From positions 1-6,131 of the forward strand of contig CANJEF010000088.1 in the NCBI GenBank assembly GCA_947472965.1: a stretch of 6,131 nucleotides of DNA, in the 5' to 3' direction. Positions 1 through 5,553 of the stretch are shown here, in pieces (within the stretch, counting starts at the first letter, position 1; the number at the start of each line of letters is the position of its first letter). Position numbers and translations under genes: made by a program. The notes below the pieces were generated by a model, which did not search any database, was not told the origin of the DNA, and saw nothing but the letters and a program-made list of their open reading frames with translations. This DNA is from Sphingobacteriales bacterium (GTDB taxonomy: Bacteria > Bacteroidota > Bacteroidia > Chitinophagales > Chitinophagaceae).

Positions 1-42
1 AAAGATGGTAAAGCCACTCTTAAACAGAATCCTGGCTACTAA
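1..42 (+). CDS. C-terminal tail of an upstream gene, probably SusD/RagB-like lipoprotein (partial)
   Basis: Frame 1 is open from the window edge and ends at a TAA stop at 40-42, giving the tail KDGKATLKQNPGY. A terminator follows 20 bp later, as expected for a real gene end. C-termini of the form L-x-Q-N-P-G-(Y/W) are common in SusD/RagB outer-membrane nutrient-binding lipoproteins of Bacteroidota, and SusC/SusD pairs often precede VCBS-repeat and vanadium haloperoxidase genes in this phylum. The open frame and stop are seen directly. The family call rests on only 13 residues plus context and is inference. If right, the protein would be the substrate-binding lid of a TonB-dependent SusC transporter encoded further upstream. 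Confidence 0.5.
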   Translation, partial: KDGKATLKQNPGY

Positions 43-62
43 TATTTAATTTGACATATTTT

Positions 63-92
63 AAGGCTGCACATTTTGTGCAGCCTTTTTTT
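63..92 (+). terminator. Rho-independent terminator after the upstream gene
   Basis: A perfect inverted repeat AAGGCTGCACA / TGTGCAGCCTT (63-73 pairing with 77-87; 11 bp stem, 3-nt loop) runs directly into a run of seven T (86-92). It lies 20 bp after the upstream stop codon. The opposite strand has no comparable U-tract, so it acts for + strand transcripts. It separates the putative SusD gene from the VCBS-repeat gene. Partial read-through would make it an attenuator that lowers expression of the downstream pair relative to the transporter genes. Confidence 0.9.
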
Positions 93-125
93 ATTTAATT
101 AGTCTTACATAAAAAAATTAATTTT

Positions 126-131
126 AGGGAG
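126..131 (+). promoter_or_regulatory. Shine-Dalgarno-like sequence of the VCBS-repeat lipoprotein gene
   Basis: AGGGAG lies 12 nt before the ATG at 144. The in-frame ATGs at 156 and 162 would lie 24 and 30 nt away, too far for this site, so it favours the 144 start. All three starts keep an intact lipoprotein signal peptide. No convincing TAnnTTTG promoter was found between the terminator and this site (93-125); TAATTTTA at 119-126 is one base off but would place the transcript start on top of the Shine-Dalgarno sequence. Confidence 0.45.
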
Positions 132-143
132 ATTAACTCGATT

Positions 144-3100
144 ATGACATTTCATATGAAAATGAAACTTTCTTATTTAATTCTGCTTATTTCTATTTTG
201 TCAATAGGTTGTAAAAATAATAACCATCTTTTTAAATTGGTTGACAGAGAATCTTCAGGGATTGATTTCAGTAATAATATCAAGATAAATGATAGTATTA
301 ATATACTTGACAATGAGTTTACCTATAATGGTGCTGGTGTTGCTGTAGGTGATCTTAATGGTGATGGGTTGCAGGATATTTATTTCTGTGGCAACCAGGT
401 ACAAAATAAATTATATGTAAATCGGGGCGGATTGAAATTCGAGGAAGTAATTGATAAAGCAAAGGCACAAAAGAAAAAAGGCCAGTGGTCTTCGGGCGTA
501 ACGTTTGTTGATATCAATTCTGATGGGAAGTTGGATATCTATGTATGCAATACCATGATACAAGATAGTGCCATGCTTCGTGATCTTTTATTTGTAAACC
601 AAGGCAATGGTGATAATGGTATCCCTCAGTTTAAGGAAATGGGTATAGAATATGGGATAACAGACAATACCCAAAATTCGATATCTACTTTTTTTGATTA
701 TGATCTTGATGGCGACTTGGATCTTTTTGTGGCTGTCAATTTTATTGATATGCAATATCCTAATCAATACATGACAAGGATATCAAATGGAACATCTCCT
801 ACACGTGATCTCTTGTATAAAAATGATTTTGATTCAACACTTGGGCATGCCGTTTTTACAGATGTATCGTTGGACGCTGGAATCGTTTGGGGCGGATATA
901 GCCACTCCTGCCTTATTAATGATTTTAATCAGGACGGATATCCGGATATCTATGTTGCGAATGATTATTTGTCCAATGATCTCATTTACATAAATAATAA
1001 AAACGGCACATTCACAAATAAGGTTGCTGAAATATTAAAACACCAGTCATTCTCATCAATGGGTAGTGATATGGCAGATATAAATAATGACGGGTATCAA
1101 GATCTATTTGTTGTTGAGATGCTTCCTGCAGATAACAAAAGGAAGAAAGTGAATATGAACCCGAATAATTACAATCACTATTTATTTACAGAGCAATATA
1201 AATACGAGTATCAATTCGTTCGAAATACTTTTCAAATATATCAGGGAATAAATCCTAAAAATAACCTGCCACTATTTAGTGATATCGCTTTCATAGCTGG
1301 CGTTGAAGCAACGGATTGGAGTTGGTCTCCTTTGTTGGCAGATTTTGATAATGATGGTTATCGGGACTTGCTCATTACGAATGGGTTCCCGCGGGATATT
1401 ATTGATCACGACTTTGGTGCTTTCAGAAACAGCATCAACAGTTCATTAATCACCCGAGGAGAGTTGCTTAATATGATCCCTGAAATTAAAATTGCTAATT
1501 TCATCTTCAAGAACAACAAGGACCTAACTTTTAGCGATAAGTCCAAAGATTGGGGAATAACGATGCCCAGCTTTACGAATGGAACTGCCTATGCTGATTT
1601 TGATAATGATGGCGATCTTGATATCATTACGAATAATATTGATGACCCCGCCTTTCTTTATGAAAATACCTTGTACAGTAAAAAAAAGGAAGTGACAGAC
1701 ACAGCCCAACATTTTATTCGCATTTCGTTGAAAGGTCCTGTTGGGAATACCATGGGATTTGGTGCAAAGGTAAAAATATGGCATGATGGGAAAATCCAAG
1801 TGGCTGCGAGCGAATGCGTTCGCGGTTATCTTTCTGCATCAGAAAACATATTGCATTTTGGATTAGGCTCTTCTACTAATGTTGATTCAGTTCGTGTATT
1901 CTGGACCAATGGAACTACTGAGTTGATTACTAAAGTTCTAGCAAACAAAACCATCTCTGTTTCATACCAAGAAAAATCTCCCAAGTATCAACACAATGCA
2001 AAAAAAGTTAATCCCATTTTTAAAGAGATTAATCCAATAGAATTTGGGATTGACTATGCTCATGAAGAAAATGATTTTATTGATTTCAATTTACAAAAAA
2101 CACTTCCACATAAGTTCTCACAATATGGTCCAGCATTGGCAGTTGGCGATGTAAATGGAGACGGACTTGATGATATGGTTCTTGGCAGTTCCAGTAGATT
2201 TCAAGGCCCTACCATTTTATTGCAATCATCCAATGGTAAATTTAGCAAACAACGTCTTTCTTTAAAAGTGTCAGATTTATTGAAAGAGGAGGACATGGGG
2301 GTATTGCTTTTTGATGCCGATGCCGATGGTGACAATGATATGTATATTGTAAGAGGAAGCTATCAGCATGATCCTGGATCTCCTTTTTATCAGGATATCA
2401 TTTGTGAAAATGACGGCAAAGGTTATTTTAAAGTTGTGAATGACGCCTTGCCAATCATTACATCATCAGGTCAAAATGTGAAAGCTGCTGATATGGATAG
2501 GGATGGTGATCTTGATCTTTTTGTTGGGTCAAGAGTAGAACCCAAAGGGTATCCCAAACCGGGAGAGTCGTTCCTGTTTCGCAATGATTCCAAGCCTGGT
2601 CATATTAAATTTAGCAATGTAACAAAACAATGGTGCCCCTCGCTTGCTAGCGCTGGTATGGTAAGTGATGTACTTTGGACTGACTTTGACAATGATAATT
2701 TACAAGATTTGATATTAGCTTGTGAATGGAGTCCTATTTTATTTTATAAAAATACAGGTAGCAGTTTCATTGAGATTAAGCCATCTGAAGAAATTAGTAA
2801 TGCGTTGGGATGGTGGAACAGCCTTTCCTCATCGGATCTCGATCAAGATGGTGATATGGATTATGTAGTAGGTAATTTCGGTACGAATCAATACTTCAAG
2901 TGTTCATCTGGGGAGCCTTTAAGAATATACAGCAAGGATTTTGATCAGAATGGTTCTTATGATTCTTTTATCTCCTGCTATTTTCCTGATTCCAACGGAG
3001 TAAAGCATGAGTATTTTTATCATTCAAAAGATGATATGCAGAAGCAGTTAATTCTTATCAGGAAAAAATATGAATATTACGCCGAATTTGGAAAGGCCAC

Positions 3101-3749
3101 AGTACAAGATGTTTTTACCTCAGAAGAGATGAAAGGTGTAACGGTCTTAAAAGCAAATTATATGAAAACCGTTTGGTTGGAAAATCTTGGTTCAGGGAAA
3201 TTTAAGATGCATGCACTTCCCAATGAAGCGCAGTTGGCACCAATTTATGGTATTCAATGCAAGGATGTAAATGGGGATGACCTTGCAGATATTTTGCTTA
3301 CGGGCAACGACTATGGAATGGAAATCAGTCAGGGCCGAGCGGATGCATTAAATGGACTTGTTTTAATTAATAATGGAGGAAAAAAATTCAATCCATTGAC
3401 ATTCGAACAATCAGGATTCATAGTGCCTGGAGATGCAAGGGCATTAACTGAAATACATATAAAAGGCCAGAACTATATTGTTTCAACACAGAACCGAAAA
3501 GGGCTTTCTTTTTTTACCCGTGATACAAACCGATCAACATTCATTCGGGTAGATTCAAAAACATATTCTGCTGATATATTTTTTTCGAATGGTAAAAAGC
3601 AAAAGATCGAATTTGGTTGGGGCGACTCATTCCTTTCACAAAAAACCAAGGAATGGGAATTACCATTCAATGCTGAAAAAATAAATTTTAAAAATTCAAA
3701 AGGGGAGCTGATCAGAACAATATCAAGTTCCATAAAAAATAAGAAATGA
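144..3749 (+). CDS. Large CRTAC1-like lipoprotein with FG-GAP/VCBS repeats and ASPIC/UnbV domain
   Basis: This is a predicted cell-envelope lipoprotein of 1201 residues. Residues 1-23 form a type II signal peptide with lipobox L-S-I-G-C23. The N-terminal half carries seven calcium-loop motifs of the DxNxDGxxD type, starting at residues 70, 123, 185, 260, 312, 400 and 485, including the family hallmark ATDWSWSPLLADFDNDGYRD near 390-408. An ASPIC/UnbV domain follows (about 523-605: GFGAKV at 538, RGYLSAS at 560, FGLG at 572). A linker with HEENDFIDF (640-648) and LPH (654-656) leads to a second propeller half with motifs at 669, 724, 783, 847, 898, 932 and 1041, the last ones degenerate. These repeats form beta-propeller blades that bind calcium and usually mediate protein or glycan binding; no catalytic site is evident. 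The length fits the roughly 1100-1200-residue Bacteroidota group. The gene is translationally coupled to the haloperoxidase gene downstream. The family call is firm; the ligand is unknown. Confidence 0.93.
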   Translation: MTFHMKMKLSYLILLISILSIGCKNNNHLFKLVDRESSGIDFSNNIKINDSINILDNEFTYNGAGVAVGDLNGDGLQDIYFCGNQVQNKLYVNRGGLKFEEVIDKAKAQKKKGQWSSGVTFVDINSDGKLDIYVCNTMIQDSAMLRDLLFVNQGNGDNGIPQFKEMGIEYGITDNTQNSISTFFDYDLDGDLDLFVAVNFIDMQYPNQYMTRISNGTSPTRDLLYKNDFDSTLGHAVFTDVSLDAGIVWGGYSHSCLINDFNQDGYPDIYVANDYLSNDLIYINNKNGTFTNKVAEILKHQSFSSMGSDMADINNDGYQDLFVVEMLPADNKRKKVNMNPNNYNHYLFTEQYKYEYQFVRNTFQIYQGINPKNNLPLFSDIAFIAGVEATDWSWSPLLADFDNDGYRDLLITNGFPRDIIDHDFGAFRNSINSSLITRGELLNMIPEIKIANFIFKNNKDLTFSDKSKDWGITMPSFTNGTAYADFDNDGDLDIITNNIDDPAFLYENTLYSKKKEVTDTAQHFIRISLKGPVGNTMGFGAKVKIWHDGKIQVAASECVRGYLSASENILHFGLGSSTNVDSVRVFWTNGTTELITKVLANKTISVSYQEKSPKYQHNAKKVNPIFKEINPIEFGIDYAHEENDFIDFNLQKTLPHKFSQYGPALAVGDVNGDGLDDMVLGSSSRFQGPTILLQSSNGKFSKQRLSLKVSDLLKEEDMGVLLFDADADGDNDMYIVRGSYQHDPGSPFYQDIICENDGKGYFKVVNDALPIITSSGQNVKAADMDRDGDLDLFVGSRVEPKGYPKPGESFLFRNDSKPGHIKFSNVTKQWCPSLASAGMVSDVLWTDFDNDNLQDLILACEWSPILFYKNTGSSFIEIKPSEEISNALGWWNSLSSSDLDQDGDMDYVVGNFGTNQYFKCSSGEPLRIYSKDFDQNGSYDSFISCYFPDSNGVKHEYFYHSKDDMQKQLILIRKKYEYYAEFGKATVQDVFTSEEMKGVTVLKANYMKTVWLENLGSGKFKMHALPNEAQLAPIYGIQCKDVNGDDLADILLTGNDYGMEISQGRADALNGLVLINNGGKKFNPLTFEQSGFIVPGDARALTEIHIKGQNYIVSTQNRKGLSFFTRDTNRSTFIRVDSKTYSADIFFSNGKKQKIEFGWGDSFLSQKTKEWELPFNAEKINFKNSKGELIRTISSSIKNKK
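3746..3749 (+). promoter_or_regulatory. ATGA stop-start overlap coupling two lipoprotein genes
   Basis: The ATG of the haloperoxidase gene (3746-3748) overlaps the TGA stop of the VCBS gene (3747-3749). The 20 nt before the ATG are A-rich with no Shine-Dalgarno match, so the second gene probably relies on ribosomes terminating on the first. This implies linked production of the two proteins. Confidence 0.85.
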
Positions 3750-5065
3750 GAATAATTGTAATAGGATGTTTTTTAATGATTATTTTATTTCTACTTCCGG
3801 GTTGCAATAGAAAGAATGAGCTTCTTTTGAATAAAAATGAAGTGCCGCATTTATTGATTAAAAAGTTGACGGATGTGATAGTTGTAGATATTTTTACCCC
3901 TCCAGTAGCAAGCAGGATTTATGCAAATTGTGCATTGGCGATGTACGAGGCTGCTCGGTTTGACGAAAAGGGATATCCTTCCATATCCAATAAACTCAAT
4001 GGTTTTGATTCCATGCCTTCTCCAGAAAATGGAAAAGAATATGATTTTACAGTTGCTTCCATTCAGGCATTTTGTGAGACAGCAAAAAAAATTACGTTTT
4101 CAGCTCCAGAGTTCAAGGTATATCAGGATTCCATGATTGAAATTTATGCTAAAAACCTTTCTGAGGATACCAAGGCAAATTCAATTTTATTCGGACAACA
4201 AATAGCAGATGTTGTAGGAAAGCGGTTGTCAACAGATAATTATAAAGAAACCAGAGGGATGGATCGGTTTGATGTAAAGACTGATGATATCAAACGTTGG
4301 GTGCCTACCTTACCCGATTATGCTGATGCACTTGAACCTAACTGGTTTAAAATGAAGCCCTTTACCTTGATTGCTGCTGATGAGGTTAAAGTCAAGCCTT
4401 TTCCTGAATACGATGAGGATGCATCTTCTGCGTATTATGCAGAGTTGAAAGAGGTCTATGATATTTCCAAAAAACTAAGTGATGATCAAATAGATATTGC
4501 CATATTCTGGGACGACAACCCTTTTGTTTCACGTCACAAAGGCCATGTGATGTTTCAGGATAAAAAAATGACTCCAGGTGGACATTGGATGGCTATTACA
4601 CGTAAGGCTTGTATGGATCATCATGCAAGCTATGTTGCATCATCAAAAGCATACGCCTATACTTCAATAGGATTATATGATGCATTTATTTCATGTTGGT
4701 TTGAAAAGTATAAATCGCTTCGGATAAGGCCCCAAACTGCGATTCAGCGGTTGCTTGAGCCACAATGGACTTCCTATATCCAAACGCCTCCATTTCCAGA
4801 ATATACTTCAGGTCATAGTACAACATCGGCATCAGCTGCTGAAATGCTTACCCATCTTTTTGGGGAGGGTCATTCATTTACGGATTCTTCCGAGCTCGAA
4901 TATAATTTACCAATTCGTTCCTTCAAGTCATTCAGAGATGCTGCCCTGGAGGCTTCAGTCAGCCGGGTTTATGGGGGCATACATTACCGTTCGGGCTGTG
5001 ACAATGGAAATAAGTTGGGAATTGAGGTAGCAGCACTTGCAATAAAACGGATCGAAAAAAATTAG
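3746..5065 (+). CDS. Vanadium-dependent haloperoxidase / PAP2-superfamily lipoprotein
   Basis: The 439-residue product belongs to the vanadium haloperoxidase / type 2 phosphatidic acid phosphatase superfamily. These enzymes bind vanadate and oxidise halides with H2O2, or bind phosphate and hydrolyse phosphoesters. A lipoprotein signal peptide ends at L-L-P-G-C20. Family landmarks follow: TPPVASRIYAN (51-61) and FWDDNPFV (254-261). The three anion-pocket motifs are complete: K321-x6-R328-P329, T354-S355-G356-H357 (usually PSGH) and S406-R407-x5-H413. H357 is the expected acid-base histidine and H413 the vanadate-ligating histidine. The Asp normally four residues after the last His (Hx3D) is G417 here, with D419 two residues later, next to C418. 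The start is fixed by the ATGA overlap and the signal peptide. Its length and lipid anchor resemble the many such genes next to SusCD and VCBS genes in Bacteroidota. Halide preference, or phosphatase versus peroxidase activity, cannot be decided from the sequence. Confidence 0.9.
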   Translation: MRIIVIGCFLMIILFLLPGCNRKNELLLNKNEVPHLLIKKLTDVIVVDIFTPPVASRIYANCALAMYEAARFDEKGYPSISNKLNGFDSMPSPENGKEYDFTVASIQAFCETAKKITFSAPEFKVYQDSMIEIYAKNLSEDTKANSILFGQQIADVVGKRLSTDNYKETRGMDRFDVKTDDIKRWVPTLPDYADALEPNWFKMKPFTLIAADEVKVKPFPEYDEDASSAYYAELKEVYDISKKLSDDQIDIAIFWDDNPFVSRHKGHVMFQDKKMTPGGHWMAITRKACMDHHASYVASSKAYAYTSIGLYDAFISCWFEKYKSLRIRPQTAIQRLLEPQWTSYIQTPPFPEYTSGHSTTSASAAEMLTHLFGEGHSFTDSSELEYNLPIRSFKSFRDAALEASVSRVYGGIHYRSGCDNGNKLGIEVAALAIKRIEKN

Positions 5066-5454
5066 CTATGGGAAAAATGGTTGGTATGGCAATGTGCTGT
5101 GGTTTTGCATTGTCGGTAGTTTATGTAATGTGCACTAATAATCAGGATAACTGCCGGTATTAAAAACACAATCTGATATTGGTGAAAAAATTGTTTTAGC
5201 AGCAACATTACCATCCCCGCGGTAAAAAAGAGCAGTGGTAAAATTTTATGGTGGTGTTTTTTGTAACCATGGCTAAGAGAGTATATGCCAATGATAAGTG
5301 CAATTAAAATCATTAAGACTTCAAAGAAGGTATTGTTAATGATATTGATACCCAATATTGGAAGGCTTGACAAAAATAGCGGGAGTAATGCGCAATGTAT
5401 TGCACAGGCGAGGGAAGCCCCTATTCCTAAGGCATCGTAATTGATCTTTAACAT
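5062..5454 (-). CDS. MerC-domain inner-membrane protein
   Basis: The 130-residue product is a small integral membrane protein of the MerC family, named for the mercury-uptake protein of mer operons. In Bacteroidota stand-alone members are common and usually not linked to mercury resistance. Four hydrophobic helices are visible at about 9-34, 43-61, 72-90 and 94-112. The first holds the family signature C17-A-I-H-C21, the likely metal-binding pair. A HHH cluster lies at 67-69, and the tail is rich in Cys/His (C116, H121, C122, H123, H126, H129), suggesting a cytoplasmic or periplasmic metal-docking tail. The ATG at 5454 was chosen because a TTG start at 5496 would place the start inside the palindrome and add 14 non-conserved residues. 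The gene is divergent from the SCO1 gene and its stop overlaps that of the haloperoxidase gene. No merA, merT, merP or merR is present in the window. The metal is unknown; zinc, iron, copper and mercury remain possible. Confidence 0.85.
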   Translation of the reverse strand: MLKINYDALGIGASLACAIHCALLPLFLSSLPILGINIINNTFFEVLMILIALIIGIYSLSHGYKKHHHKILPLLFFTAGMVMLLLKQFFHQYQIVFLIPAVILIISAHYINYRQCKTTAHCHTNHFSHS

Positions 5455-5465
5455 AAGAAGGATAA

Positions 5466-5497
5466 CAAATTTAAGAGTTTTGCAACAAAGTTGCAAA
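5466..5497 (-). promoter_or_regulatory. Candidate Bacteroidota promoter for the MerC gene (-33/-7)
   Basis: Read on the - strand, TTTG (5497-5494), a 20-nt spacer and TAAATTTG (5473-5466) match the Bacteroidota sigma-ABfr consensus TTTG-N19-21-TAnnTTTG. Transcription would start near 5461, leaving a leader of only about 6 nt before the ATG at 5454. The short leader is the main doubt. The -33 box and most of the spacer coincide with the palindrome at 5479-5497. Confidence 0.45.
5479..5497. promoter_or_regulatory. 19-bp palindrome, candidate metalloregulator operator
   Basis: TTTGCAAC-AAA-GTTGCAAA is a perfect inverted repeat with 8-bp arms and a 3-bp centre, located 25 bp upstream of the merC start codon and 57 bp upstream of the SCO1 start codon. 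Its size and symmetry fit the 15-19-bp sites of dimeric repressors, including Fur-superfamily metalloregulators (Fur, Zur). No run of T follows on either strand and it lies upstream of genes, so it is not a terminator. It overlaps both candidate merC promoters, which argues for repression. The palindrome is seen directly; the regulator identity is inference from the metal-related neighbours. Confidence 0.6.
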
Positions 5498-5501
5498 TCT
5501 A
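5494..5501 (-). promoter_or_regulatory. Alternative -7 box for the MerC gene
   Basis: TAGATTTG on the - strand is a perfect TAnnTTTG match and would give a more ordinary leader of about 34 nt. However, no TTG is seen about 20 nt upstream. Its TTTG half is the outer end of the palindrome, so a protein bound there would block it. Either this or the box pair at 5466-5497 is the merC promoter, or both are used. Confidence 0.35.
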
Positions 5502-5529
5502 ATATTCCGGTTTCTAATGATTGGCAGTG

Positions 5530-5537
5530 TATTTTTG
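5530..5537 (+). promoter_or_regulatory. Candidate -7 box for the SCO1/SenC gene
   Basis: TATTTTTG matches TAnnTTTG and lies 16 bp before the ATG at 5554, which would leave a leader of about 10 nt. No good -33 TTG is seen at the expected distance (about 5506-5510), so the call is weak. The leader is A/T-rich without a Shine-Dalgarno sequence, as is common in this phylum. Confidence 0.35.
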
Positions 5538-5553
5538 CATAATAATTAAACAG

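Noticed and set aside
787..993. Open frame on the + strand inside the propeller gene
   Set aside because: It lies in another frame of a gene with clear domain content, has no family resemblance and no ribosome site. Likewise the frames at 1524-1799 (-), 3473-3733 (-), 3921-4136 (+) and 4755-5030 (+).
1341..1612. 17-bp direct repeat (GATTTTGATAATGATGG at 1341-1357 and 1596-1612)
   Set aside because: Both copies encode the conserved DFDNDG calcium loop of the propeller repeats; it reflects protein repeat structure, not a mobile or regulatory repeat.
3746..5065. Haloperoxidase gene as a plain periplasmic acid phosphatase
   Set aside because: The N-terminal landmarks (PPVASRIYA, FWDDNPFV) and overall length fit the vanadium haloperoxidase-type group rather than the shorter classical PAP2 acid phosphatases. 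Phosphatase activity is still not excluded.
5455..5496. Extended N-terminus of the MerC protein from a TTG codon at 5496
   Set aside because: The start would lie inside the palindrome and candidate promoter, adds 14 residues unlike the family, and the ATG at 5454 directly precedes the conserved start LKINYDALGIG.
5479..5497. Palindrome read as a transcription terminator
   Set aside because: It lies upstream of two divergent genes, the stem is not GC-rich, and no T-run follows on either strand.
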